Shown: piece by piece, positions 1 through 10,504 of the stretch | How positions within the stretch are numbered: the stretch's first letter is position 1 | Layout: each line of letters begins with the position of its first letter | Assembly: GCA_030144725.1 (NCBI GenBank) | Contig: JASKMD010000022.1 | Coordinates: 1,186,996-1,250,995 of the forward strand | Reading direction: 5' to 3' | Length of the DNA stretch: 64,000 nucleotides | Origin: Haematococcus lacustris | Lineage: Eukaryota; Chlorophyta; Chlorophyceae; Chlamydomonadales; Haematococcaceae | Position numbers and translations under genes: made by a program | Notes under the pieces: model-generated | The model's database searches: none | What the model saw: the letters and a program-made list of their open reading frames with translations, nothing else | Told to the model about the DNA's origin: nothing

Positions 1-203
1 GGGAGCGTCATGATGCTATGAACTAGTTGCCAGCGGGGTCCAGTTCAGGGTTCACTCTGTATGATGGGTCAGGCATTGCCTGCCCTGTGATGATCTGTGT
101 GATGTGATCTATCTGCTAGCTAGTTTGTCGACCACCGCTGTTTTTCCCCGCCACCCTTGACAGGTGGCAATGTGAGGACCAGAGGTGCCTGAACAGGGCT
201 CAC

Positions 204-3200
204 CAGGTCCAGTTTAGGCAACGCATAGGGCACACCCAATGCGTATGAGAAGGCAGCGAGGGCCGCACAGGCAGCCTCCAGCGCTACCTCCAGTAACTTG
301 GCAGGCCTGCAGCAACACACAGCGAGTTGGACAGAAGCTGGGCAGAAGCTGGGCAAAACCTGGGCAAAAGCTGGGCATGGTACATGGTACCCTAGTATGT
401 CATGGTACGTGGCAGGGTGTGGCTGACCAGCTTCATGACAACCCATGCTTGGCAGTGGCAAAGGGTTTGGGATGAGAGAAGTGGAGGTGGGGATTGGGGA
501 CGTCAAACAGATTGTGTGGGTGTGGGTGTGGGTGTGGGTGTGGGTGTGGGTGTGGGTGAGTGTGGCTGACCCGCTTCATGGCTCACAATGAGTCACAGGG
601 GCTCTGGAAGCAGCAGGTGACGTGACATTACTCACACACGCGTGCAAACAACAAGCATGGCCGGCAACCAGAGGTGCCCTGTTGATCAGTTTGGACTGGG
701 GAAGAACAATATCCATGTGGTCTGTATATCATTGCATTTATTGTCATTTTATTTTGGGTATAGTCAATATTGCATTACATGTGCTGATGACATCACTGCA
801 GACCCAATGCAATGGGCAGGGTTGTGGTATTGTATATGCTGCTCTGTGAGTGATAGCTCTGCTGCTGCCCCCTGGGCCTGGGCTCCGGCCTTAAGCTGAC
901 TCACCTGGAGGGTGTGGCGTACACACTGATAGGTGTGATGCCAAACACAGTGCTGCAGTTGGTGGATAGGCGGGTAAAGGCGCCATGCACAAGGGCCAGT
1001 AGGTAGGTTGACATTGGTGGGGTGACCTGCAGGGTCAGGGTCAGGGTCAGGGTCAGGGTCAGGGTCAGGGTCAGGGTCAGGGTCAGGGTCAGGGTCAGGG
1101 TCAGGGTCAGGGTCAGGGTCAGGGTCAGGGTCAGGGTCAGGGCTAGGGTCCCCGCAGCTGTCCCTATCACACCCCATCACTCCACCTGGAATGTGCGCTT
1201 CACCATGCCATCAGGCAGCGTTGCCCGGCTGGCTTCAGGCATGTTGGCCAGCATGAGCAGAGGCTCTGGCTGTGCAGTCACAGTCAATGCAAACTTAGCC
1301 TGCAAGAGCAGGGCAGCACCAGGGGCAGCAGCTGGAGCAAAGCAGAACTGGCGGTGGGAGGAGGAGGAGAGGAGTGGCACATTAGGGCGCGTGAGGGCAC
1401 ACAAGCAGTAGCACCCGCAGGGGCAGTGGCTGGAGCAGCGGCCATAGCGGGCATTGACATCATGCAAAAGTTTAACAACAGTTCAACAGGTGTTTAGGAC
1501 CCCCAAACACAGGTCCACACGTATCCCGGCCGGCTGCTCTTCAGCTGCCACCCAGCTGCTGTTGTTGAAATACCGCCCCACCACCCTCCAGTGTACTGCG
1601 CCCCCCTGCCCGGCAACCCCCCAATGCTACCCAGCCCCCCGCTGCCCCACCCACCGCGGGTCGGAGTGCCCTTTGCCCTTTGGTCGGAGTGCCCTTTGGG
1701 AGTGTGAGAACGAGTGACATCGCCTCCTGGGTATAATTAGGAGCTCAGCAGGTGTTAGCTGATATGAGCCTAGTGGCGCAATGCCTCCGAGGAAGCGGCC
1801 CAGTGCCGCGGAGCAAGATCCGCTTCCGATCGAAAGCCCGCGAAAACGAGGTTCGTCGTAGTCGCAGTGTGGTCCGCTGCAACTGTCCACTCCGGTGAGC
1901 TCCGCGCTGCTCACATCGCTGCTGTTCCTGCCAGCGCAGGTCCTAGCGTCCCTCCAGCCAAACAACGCGAGGAGCGAAGGGCAGAATGGAAAACCCAGCG
2001 CCGACAGGTGCGCACCCCCGCCTTGTATGCCCCAGCACTGCTCGTGTCCCCGCACTATTGGTGTCCCCGCATTGCCGGCCTGTCAAAATATTGATCGTAA
2101 TTGCCTGCAGGTGATCAAGGTCCCGGGTGGCGCCGTGCTGCGCGGCTGCAAGAAAACGAAGCGAAAGCTACTGGCCCATTTCCAGCTCAGAGCCGGCATC
2201 CATTCGCAGCTGCGCGTTATCGCGTCACTGTATGTGCTCAGGATCTTCCTGACCTGCCTTGTGGGCTACTCCACCCCTGGGTACCCCAGCGCCCCTACAC
2301 CTCCAGCCGTGCAGCCTCCTCGTGCACTGGATGCTGCACCCCTACCTCCACTCCCCGTGCGTGCCCCTGCCCATCCAGCCAGCATGGCTATGGACTGGGC
2401 TCCTGAGGCTGGGCCAGAGCCTGATCCTGAGCCTGAGCCTGAGCCTGAGCCGGAACCTGTCCCAGCACCACCCACCCTGCGCCCACCCAGCGCCCGCATT
2501 GCTGCCCGCCACCCCCCACCAGCAGCTCCCACTGGGCCACCCATGCCCTTGGACAGTGAAGACCCAGTCCTGCTGCAGCAGCTCAAGGTGTTTTGTGAGT
2601 ACTTTGCCAACTCCAATTTCCTCACCCCCTACAACCAGCTGCAGCGGCGACTTGGCCGCCCTGGGCAGAACAAGCACTTTAGCATCAAGCCTGCCTTTGA
2701 CGACCCCAGCAACCAGGAGCTACTAGCCAAGCTGCAGCAGCTGGGCAGCGCCAACTTCACCGGTGACCACAACACCATCAGCCATCACTCCATGCAGCTG
2801 GCGGTCGCCATGCAGCAGCACTACTCCAACCCAGGCAAGTGGTGGTGGTGCATAGACTCTGGACCTGGACCTTGACATAGACTCTGGACCTGGACCTTGA
2901 CATAGACTTGACATAGATCTGATATAGACCTGACCTGACCTGACCTGACCTGACCTGACCTGACCTGACCTGACCTGACCTGACCTGACCTGACCTGACC
3001 TGACCTGACCTGACCTGACCTGACCTGACCTGACCTGACCTGACCTGACCTGACCTGACCTGACCTGACCTGACCTGACCTGACCTGACCTGACCTGACC
3101 TGACCTGACCCGACCTGACCTGACCTGACCCTGACCTGACCCTGACCTGACCCTGACCTGCATGCATGCAGAGCGCTATGTCAAGCTCTACGCCAAGGCA

Positions 3201-6200
3201 GCCAGGGCCATGCTAGGATGGAGCGGGGAGGAGGCTAAGCTATGCGGGGAGGAGGTGCTGCGAGCCTGCCGCAAGGTGGTGTGCAGGCCCAGGGGGACAG
3301 ACCAGCGGCGGGGCAGGGTGGTGCTAGTGGATGAGCACCGCACCACCCGGGTCAGCTCAGCAGTGAATGGCCAGCAGCCTTGTGAGAGGCAGCTGAACAA
3401 GCGCAGGGCCACCAGGCCTGCAGGCTGGAAGCCCCCAGCAGGGCAGGTGGAACCCCGCCTGGTGCGCCCAGCCTGGAGCCAGCAGCGTGACCAGCCAGTG
3501 CGGGGTATGATGTGGTGCCCAGTAGTGCCCCCCCGCAAGCCCCCACAGGCCCCACGCAGCAGCCAAGAAGCCACACAGCCAGCAGCAGCCTCAGAGCCAG
3601 GGCCCAGCACTCCCCCGCCAGCCAAGCGCAGCAAGCGCACCAAGGCTGAGCCAGGGGCAGCTAAGCCCACCAAGGGCAAGAGCAAGGGCAAGGCTGACAA
3701 AGCCAAGCCAGCACCACAGCCAGGCAGGTGGCTGGACAGGGACTGCAATGCAGCGCTGAACATGCAGCGCATTGGGGAGAGCAGGTGGCGCCCGCTGGAG
3801 CTGTGCTACTGGCCAGAGCAGGGAGCTCTGCCAGCCAAGGGCAAGGAGTACCCTGGCCTGGGCTACAAGCGGCTGCGAGACAAGCCACCCAAGGCCCAGC
3901 AGCAGCAGCAGCCTGCTGTGGCACAGTAGTGTGTACCCCCCCCCCCCCACTTAAAGCTGTCATCAGCTTACGCTTAGTGCATGTTTTGTCATGCCAACTC
4001 TATGCATCGCCCTGTCACAGGGGTCAGGCAATGCTGTAGGTGGTAGGCGACCGTGACCATGTGTATGCCATGTCTAGGCCATGGCATACACATGCGATGG
4101 GAACTCCACACAGACAAAAACACCGTTTTGTAGTGGTTCACAATTAGTGTGTTCGACTGCAATGAATGCTCAAGGTTGAGAGCCAAGGTGCTGTTGTTGA
4201 AATACCTTGAGATGGGGCTCGTCGAAGCAGGGCAGAGCCTTGCGAGCCGCGATGGCCTCAAACTGGGTCACGGCCAGGAGGGAGGTCTGTCCAGTCCAGG
4301 GGTCAACCGCCCTGTGTGTGACCCAGCTGTCATGTGTGAGTGCCAGCTGTCATGTGTGAGGTCCAACCATAAAGTGTGAGATCCAGTCATAATGTGTAAC
4401 AAGTAATGTATGAGTAGCAGCAGCCACTACTTACTTGCATACAACGGCTGTGCAAGAGAGGCAAAGAGCAGGGAGTCTGACAGGGCTCCTAATGGCTTGT
4501 GGTTGCGAATGGTGAGCATTAATGGACAGAGACAGCGGCCTGTTGATGCAACAGTGGTTAGCCAAACCATGATGACCACATGCAAGATGACCCACACGTG
4601 GAAACAAAAGGGAAAACAGGGCTGAGCAGCTCAACTTGTACTCTTGCTCTGCAATGGTGTGAGGCCACATGCAGATGGCTGCCGGTGCCGAGTACCCCTG
4701 CTGCTGCTGCTCCACTCCTATGCGAAGCTGCCCAAGGTCAGGTTATGGGCTGGTCAGGGCAAAGTGCTATGCGCACGTAAAGTATTGTAGGGCCAAGGAC
4801 CTTCAGCTGCGTGCCCCATGCACTTTGTGCTGGGAGGGATTAAGAGCTAGGGTGAGGGTGAGGGCCCTGGCTTGCTCCCCCATGCAGCAGCATGAGTCTC
4901 CTCACACTCCCCCACTCTCATCCCCATCACTCTCTCCCACTCTCGCCCCCTTCCCTCTCCCTCTACCTTGCCCTCATTCCCCTCACTCTCACTCTCACTC
5001 TGAAAGGTACAAGCCGTCCAGCGCATGATGCAGGGGGTACTGGAAGCTGAGCAGAAGCTGTGGAAGCTGCTCCTCCCCCTCCGTACTGTTGCCCATCCCA
5101 CTGCCACCATCATTGACATCTTTACTGCTGTTGTCACCATTGCCACTGCTGCTACTGTTGTTGTTGCTGCTGCTGCTGCTACCACTGATGTTTCCACTGC
5201 TTGCTGGTTGCAGTGGCTTGTCAAAAGCCAGGGTCAGCTGCTGGAGGTCCTGGCGAGTAGCCAGGACGCGGCCTGCACGCCCGCATCAGCAGCATGGACG
5301 CATGGTGACAGCATAAATGCATGGTCCATAGCACACCACCACCCACGCAGTGCACAATGCTGGGCTCCTGCTTCCCACCCTCCGTTATCAGCAATCAGCG
5401 GCAACACCAGCAGCAGCGAGCATTACAACCAACGTAACCAACCTACCGGGTACAACCTCCCCGGTCGCCGTCTTGTATGCCACGCTGACGATTTCCATGC
5501 CCACCGCGTGTAGCACCACGCAGGGTGTCGCGCGGCTCACCCGCACCCGGATGCCCACGCTGCCGGTCGCGCGGTTCTCTGGCTTTGCGCCGGTCGTGTT
5601 GCGAGTGGCAGCCGCCATACCCTCGATCGCGAGGAGTAGGTCGAGGTCGTACCGGGCAGGTGTGAGGGTGGTAGGAAGATAGAGTGATGCCCAGTTACAC
5701 TCCGGCACGGAGCTAAGGTTGACCGGGGGTGCTGGGGGACGGGGAGGGGGAGGGCTGTTTGGCTTCGGGGCAGGTATCAATGCGGGACTGCCTGGGCTGG
5801 GTGGGATTGGAGCTGGGGGAGGGGGAGGGGGAGGGGGACTTGTGTTGGTAGGAGGAGGGACTGGCCTGCCTGCGGGGTTCAGGCATGGCCAGAAGGAGGT
5901 GTGGCCATTACCATGCATGGCAGTGCGTACAGGCAGTCACCATGCGTAAACTAATGCATGCCTGGCAGTCACTGACCTACCAAGCTGACGTGTCAGTCAC
6001 TGATCTGCGCAGCAGACCGACAGCTTTGCTGCAAACGCAGGCAGGGTGGGAGGTGGAGGTGGGGAAGGACAATGCCTGCTGCCCCCCGCTGACCTTGTGA
6101 AGACAGCATGGCATCATCCTGCTTTTTGGAGCGTGAGGAGTGTGAGGTCAGCAGCAGAATGAGGAGGATGAGGGCTGCCAGGCTGGTGGTGGCTGCACAG

Positions 6201-6335
6201 CCGCCTTTCCAAACCTGCAGCCAACAATGCGTTGCGTGTGGGCTGCAGACAGTTCCCCTTTTCTGCAAAACCATAAACCGACAATGCTGCTGGTTATGTT
6301 GGTGGTGCTGGTGCTGGTGCTGGTGCTGGTGGTGG

Positions 6336-6366
<31 letters not shown>

Positions 6367-6457
6367 GGTGGTGGTGGTGGTGGAGGTACAGGGGCACTGC
6401 CAACGAGGTGCTGCCCCCTGTGCTCCATGAGCTGCTACTGCTCCCATCCAGGCTCAA
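204..6457 (-). CDS. M1-family metallo-aminopeptidase, N-terminal half (partial, 8 exons, runs off left edge)
   Basis: M1 (gluzincin) aminopeptidases remove N-terminal residues from peptides. Exons on the minus strand are 6457-6094, 5869-5447, 5272-4999, 4447-4435, 4286-4206, 1299-1186, 1026-905 and 306-204; phases agree across all junctions (498 codons). The first exon has a poly-His tract and a hydrophobic segment (TSLAALILLILLL) like a type II membrane anchor. Exon 2 is proline-rich and then reads LPTTLTPARYDLDL, the usual start of the M1 N-domain. Later come AVTQFEAIAARKALPCFDEP, MLANMPEASRATLPDG, PPMSTYLLALVHGAF and FSYALGVPYALPKLDL, in family order. The GAMEN and HEXXH motifs should lie beyond the left edge. 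The 13-base exon and the start codon are inferred; an in-frame Met near 6275 is an alternative start. Confidence 0.85.
512..560. repeat. GTGGGT microsatellite
   Basis: About seven GTGGGT units, inside the aminopeptidase intron between the exons at 204-306 and 905-1026. Confidence 0.9.
1031..1150. repeat. AGGGTC hexanucleotide array
   Basis: About 20 near-perfect AGGGTC units lie in the short aminopeptidase intron between the exons at 905-1026 and 1186-1299, starting a few bases from the 3' splice site of the minus-strand gene. They account for the long RVRV, TLTL and PDPD open frames here. Confidence 0.95.
1731..1738 (+). promoter_or_regulatory. TATA-like box of Fanzor element A
   Basis: TATAATTA lies about 45 bp upstream of the ATG at 1781. 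It follows two direct copies of GGTCGGAGTGCCCTTTG (about 1659-1697). Confidence 0.4.
1781..3929 (+). pseudogene. Fanzor-like (TnpB/OrfB-related) RuvC protein, copy A, one in-frame stop
   Basis: Three exons fit: 1781-1894 (starts MPPRKRPSAAEQDPLP), 2111-2834 and 3172-3929, about 531 codons. Exon 1 has an in-frame TAG at 1859-1861, so this copy is probably broken. The second intron is GC-AG (CAG|GCAAGT donor) and contains the TGACC array. The C-terminal part shows the TnpB/Fanzor signature: VVLVDEHRTT (about 3318-3344), then RGMMWCP, a lysine-rich linker and DRDCNAALNM (3735-3764), the RuvC-III motif with its catalytic Asp. Known Fanzors use an alternative RuvC-II Glu; the Glu of DEHRT is a plausible candidate. 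The TnpB zinc-ribbon cysteine pairs are absent. A long Pro/Glu-rich stretch in exon 2 could hide a further intron. Family: confident; activity: doubtful. Confidence 0.7.
2925..3160. repeat. TGACC pentanucleotide array
   Basis: About 45 TGACC units fill most of the GC-AG intron of Fanzor copy A, ending a few bases before its 3' splice site (AG at 3170-3171). Confidence 0.95.
3930..4188 (+). ncRNA. Conserved 3' region of Fanzor element, candidate guide-RNA segment
   Basis: About 250 bp downstream of the stop are conserved with the same position in copy C (about 18735-18978), far better than expected for a spent 3' UTR. The region contains a perfect 15-bp hairpin at 4058-4094 (CATGTGTATGCCATG, 7-base loop). 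TnpB and Fanzor omega RNAs are encoded at the 3' end of the element and overlap the transposon end. Position and structure fit that role, but no transcription evidence exists here. Confidence 0.35.
6300..6386. repeat. GGTGGT/GGTGCT trinucleotide repeat
   Basis: Read on the minus strand in the aminopeptidase frame this encodes a His/Gln run in the first exon (HHHHHHQHHHH). It may instead belong to a 5' leader if translation starts at the later Met near 6275. Confidence 0.9.
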
Positions 6458-7690
6458 GGTTCATCAGCATCAGGGTGACAGGCTGTGAGGCAGCGGTGAG
6501 CTCCACGTTAGGGTAAGAGTTTAGGCTTCCCCTACCTCCACCCCTGACCCAGCCCTGACTATGACTCTGACCCTAACGTTGACCCCAAACCTGACCCTAA
6601 CCCACTGTAACCCTCACCCTAACCCTAACCTTAACCCTAACCTCCCAGTGATAAGGTCCGGCAGTGCTGCTGAGCAGGCGCAGGCAGCAAGTGGCTACTG
6701 CCCCTGGCTTTTCTACTTAGCCAAAGGGGCTGAGCAAGAAGTCAATGGAGCTGATGGGAGGGGCTGAGCAGGAGGGGTGTGGCAGTGAGGCAGTGAGGCA
6801 GTGGCCACAGGCAGCAGGGATGTGCAGGGTGGACACCAGGGGTATGGCAGCGAGGCAGTGCAGGCAGGGCTCAGCCCTACCTGACGCTGGCGAGGTGTCA
6901 AGCTGTGCCACCAGCCCTCCACCCTTTGGCGCCACTTGCCATGTGGGTGACCTGCATGCAGCCCATGCAACGGACCAGCAACCTTGGAGGCCCACCTACC
7001 TACCTACCACACCCGCAGCCAGGACATAATGGCTACTGACAGTCAAGAGCTACCAGCTGCCTACTGGCCGTTGCTGCCCCATGTCCTTGGGCAGCCTTGA
7101 CGCCCCTGGGCAGTGAACAGCCTGCCAGCTACTCTCAACCATCAGCTTGACCATGAGAGCTATGCCAGGGTTGGGTAAGAAGACCGGGGTAGGCACAGGT
7201 CAGCCCATCTGACCTGTGCCTGGGGCCACAGCATTCTCAGCCCTCCATTCTCACACCATTAGCTCAGTGGGTCTGCCATGAGTAGCAGGTCGCCAGTCTT
7301 TGTGCGCAAGCTGCTAACATCCCAACTTGCTGGAGCTCATGTCTCAACGGGTGCCAGCTCTTGGCACAACCATACATGACAAAGTCATAAGCGCAGCAGA
7401 GAGAGACATGGCCGGCTGTTGCTTACATGTCATGCATGCACAGCCCTTGCTCAGGCTTGGAGCTTGTTAGCCCTTCACTGCCCACAGCCAGCGGTGCCCA
7501 CAGCCAACGTGCCACTGGTGTGTGGTTAACAGTCATCAAGGGTGTGACCGAGGACGCTACAAATGGGTTGCAGCTGAGTGAGATTACCAGCAGACAACAC
7601 GTCTGGTCTGTACTGGTCTGCACTGCCCACTGCCTGCACTATGGCATGTGCCATCTGGCCACCCTCTAGCTGCTGAGTGGGGTGGTGTAC
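6458..7690. other. Gene-poor stretch with TTAGGG-type motifs
   Basis: No supported gene. From 6555 to 6645 the plus strand has scattered CCCTAA, CCCTCA and CCTTAA units, a degenerate interstitial telomere-like patch. The rest is low-complexity intergenic DNA without a convincing open frame. Confidence 0.6.
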
Positions 7691-7805
7691 ACCCATGCTT
7701 GCATGTGCATGCTATGGCCATTTGCTGTGGCTGAGTGTCCCACCCCATCAAGGTTGAAGTACTGCCTTTGGCTTCTTGCTAGCCTTCGGCTGCCAGGCTG
7801 TCCAT
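7690..7805. repeat. Dispersed repeat shared with 23046-23150
   Basis: The segment beginning ATGCTTGCATG and continuing through GCTATGGCCATTTGCTG to GCCAGGCTGTC recurs with moderate divergence at 23046-23150. No coding content; probably a fragment of a dispersed element. Confidence 0.6.
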
Positions 7806-8005
7806 GCTGTCCTTGGCAGTTGGAGGGCAGGGGCAGGTTCCAGCCATCAGCACCTTTTGTCAGCACCTTTTGACCCCAGCACTGTGATGACACACACCCC
7901 GCACTGTTCGCCTCAGTCAAAAGACCAAGAGAGGGACCTCGGCCAGAAACCCTTTCCCCTGTCAACCGAAACCGGAAACCCGAAATCCGGGAGAACCCAG
8001 GTTGC

Positions 8006-8386
8006 TTGAAAAGGCAACAGCCTTGGTCCAGCACTCCCCTGCCAGCCAAGCGCAGCAAGCGCACCAAGGCTGAGCAGGAGGCAGCTGAGCAGGAGGAAGC
8101 TGAGGCAGCTGAGCCCACCCAGCCCACCAAGGGCAAAGGCAAGGCCCAGGGCAAGGCTGACAAAGCCCAGCCAGCCCCACAGCCAGGCAGGTGGCTGTAC
8201 AGGGACTGCGATGCAGCGCTGAACATGCAGCGCATTGGGGAGAGCAGGTGGCTCCCATTAGAGCTGTGCTGGTGGCCAGAGCAGGCAGCTCTGCCAGCCA
8301 AGGGCAAGGAGTACCCTGGCCTGGGCTACAAGCGGCTACGAGACAAACCACCCAAGGCCCAGCAGCAGCCTGCAGAGGCACAGTAG
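8006..8386 (+). pseudogene. Truncated Fanzor-like C-terminus, copy B
   Basis: Only the C-terminal 120 or so residues are present, from the Lys/Ala/Glu-rich linker (PAKRSKRTKAEQ) to PPKAQQQPAEAQ and the stop. The RuvC-III signature has decayed: DRDCNAALNM of copies A and C reads YRDCDAALNM. The DEHRT segment and everything upstream are missing. Upstream sequence from about 7867 (ACCCCAGCACTGTG to AGAGAGGGAC) recurs at 12880-12946, so this is an internally deleted element. Confidence 0.7.
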
Positions 8387-9165
8387 TGTGTGCCCCCCTT
8401 TGTTGAGCTGTCATCTTCTCACAATCAGCGCATGCTCTTCATGACAACTCTACACCATAGCCCTCGCGGTCATGCAATGGTGTAGGTGGTAGGCATTCAT
8501 GCACCATGTCCATGTGTATTGGGTATACCGTACTGATACGCCCTGTTGGTGATTTCACCAAATCAAATCGTCACCAAATTGTATCACCATTTGTTTGAGA
8601 TGCGGCTGTCACCAAATTTGTAGCAGCACCCTCAAGTTCACCATGACTCTATGCTATATGGCGCCAAAGCTGAAACAGAGCTTGCTGACCTCGATCCTTC
8701 AGCCCATAGATGCTGCCCATAGATTCTGATAGCGGTGAGGGCGAGAGTGATAGTGAGGATGATGAGGCTGTGACGGAAGCAGCCACACGCTTCAGTGCTC
8801 GAAGGCGGCTGCCCCACTAGTGAACAAATACATATGTGGACAATGTGCTATTGCTAGGTGTTGCACTTGGCAGCCTCTGGCTTTGTTGTATCTATCAAGA
8901 ATAGGGAGTCACCAAACATGGATCACTTCAATGTTTGAGCCAGGCGCTGTCACCAAATATGTGCCAATAGGGCCTTTGGGACCGTTTTTTCGAGTTTCAC
9001 CAAATCAGCATATCACCAACAGGGCGTATCAGTACGGTACTCTACACAGCCCCTTAACACCATGAGTCGGGCCACTATTGCTCACTAGTGGTCCCTAGTA
9101 TTCCCGCTAGTGGCCACTAGTGGTCCGGCTCAAATGGAGGCCCTAGTGGGGGACGTGGGGGCTGT
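8387..9165 (+). repeat. 3' region of Fanzor copy B (interrupted by a MITE)
   Basis: Similar sequence occurs at 12947-13150 and, for its last 130 bp, at 14818-14940. Its last part is full of CTAGTGG and CCACTAG motifs, including the palindrome CTAGTGGCCACTAG. Comparison with 12947-13150 shows where the 510-bp transposon entered. Confidence 0.7.
8528..9037. mobile_element. TA-target (Tc1/mariner-like) non-autonomous element, 510 bp
   Basis: Both ends carry a 26-bp perfect terminal inverted repeat (CCGTACTGATACGCCCTGTT...). It is flanked by TA on both sides (8526-8527, 9038-9039). The related empty site near 13028-13036 reads straight through with a single TA, which proves the boundaries. Inside, 8730-8819 reads DSDSGEGESDSEDDEAV... 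to a stop, an acidic tail that may be the remnant of a transposase C-terminus. A TA target duplication fits Tc1/mariner; the superfamily is otherwise unproven. Confidence 0.85.
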
Positions 9166-9253
9166 CCATGCTGATCATCTATCTTGCTGCTCCCACAGAT
9201 TAGCGGAGAGCCTGTTAGCTGCAGTTTAATGGTTTCAATACATTATCTGAGTA

Positions 9254-9412
9254 TCAACCAAAGAGCCTGCTGATGGGGTAGGAGAAGTGATAGGGGCAGG
9301 CAAGAAGGGGCTTGCCTTCATCAAAGCGATCATCTGGTGGCCAGTCGCTGGTAAAGCGCTGGTAAGAAGGGCCACCAGGGCTGCCCAGCTGGGCATACTT
9401 ACCACCTTCCAC
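9254..9412 (-). CDS. Terminal exon of an unrecognised protein
   Basis: After a good 3' splice site (CGCTGCAG) an open exon runs 52 codons to TGA: it begins VEGGKYAQLGSPGG and ends with PLLACPYHFSYPISRLFG. Composition looks like conserved protein and not repeat read-through. Upstream exons on the minus strand (above 9412) were not found. I do not recognise the family. Confidence 0.45.
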   Translation of the reverse strand: MEGGKYAQLGSPGGPSYQRFTSDWPPDDRFDEGKPLLACPYHFSYPISRLFG

Positions 9413-10504
9413 CTGCAGCGTGTGGTGCAACAATGCTGTGGTACTGCGAGCACCAGGTCATATGTTGAGATTTGGGTGTTTGGGCATAGCCTGGTTTGCA
9501 AACAGGCAGCGAAGCAGCCAGGCCAAGCTCATAGGGTGCTGAGCACAAGCCTCACTGAACCGCTGCCAGCAAAGCTGTTTCAAGCAGAGCTATGGAAGAC
9601 CCCAACAGCCCGTCATATCTACAGCCCAGTCTGGTATCCCAGCAGGAGGTCCACACATTAGCCCAGCTGCAGCCCAGCTGCAATGTCGCCATGTTGCAAT
9701 GCTGTGATGTAACAGCGAAATGCGAAGACTGCGGAATTATAACTTCGAATAGTAAACCGGTGTACACAGTAGGCACTAGCCCCGGACAGCTGAAGGACGG
9801 CTGTGGGTTTCATACATCGCCGTCTCGTTGACGAGACCATGCAAGGTGAGGGCTACCTGAAATGGCTGCATCCTGTTTAATTGAGCTGTCGTTCGGAGCA
9901 CAAGTCTCGCGCCACCGACATTGCGTAGTCAGCTCGCACAGGCAGGAAAGGGGAGGCACAGCACCCGATTACGCACTCGCGATGCTGTTGTGATGTAATA
10001 GCGCAATGCGAAGACTGCAGATCAATAACTTATGATAGTACATAGTAGTACAAAGTAGTGCCCGACAAGGCCCGGTTGCGCAAGTGGCGGCGCAAATGGC
10101 GACAATAGCCAGCCACAGCGAGTCAACCCCACCACTAAACCCTTCACCTGTCACAAGGGGATGTGTGTGAGCAAAAGCTAAAGGAGCTTACCTAATAATG
10201 GAGGCATACACACCAGATGGGCGGAGCTGGAGGGGGCGGTAAGCACACTAGCAGTAGCCTTTACAATGATGAGCTCGCTGCCTGTGTACAAGTAAAACTC
10301 TTGCTGTACTTTGGAGTAGCATGAGGGCTGTAGGGATCATAAGTTGAATAGTGCATGTCTCTGGCGTCTCTGGCGTTGGAAGTGACATGATCTGCGTGTT
10401 GCGGCATGGCATTTGAGCCTTGGGAAGCTAGGCGTGTGGGCTGAGGGAGCGGGGAGGGCGCCACCTTGTGCCTCGCATACTTCACATGAGATATCACTGA
10501 TTAC
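9413..10504. other. Intergenic stretch with a short dispersed repeat
   Basis: No gene supported. Two related segments, 9697-9760 and 9981-10045, share TGTGATGTAA.AGCG.AATGCGAAGACTGC and flanking bases, likely pieces of a dispersed element. Confidence 0.5.

Larger units (their letters stand above)
1575..4188 (+). mobile_element. Fanzor-like element A inserted in aminopeptidase intron
   Basis: An 18-base sequence (TGCTGTTGTTGAAATACC) occurs at 1557-1574 and again at 4189-4206, exactly flanking this block. The right copy is the donor region of an aminopeptidase intron, so the left copy looks like a target-site duplication made on insertion. The right boundary coincides with the point where element A and copy C (ending near 18975) stop being alike; both copies continue with TGCT, so the duplication could be 14 instead of 18 bp. 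The element carries a TATA-like box, a three-exon gene on the plus strand and about 260 bp of conserved 3' sequence. No terminal inverted repeat is visible. Confidence 0.75.
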
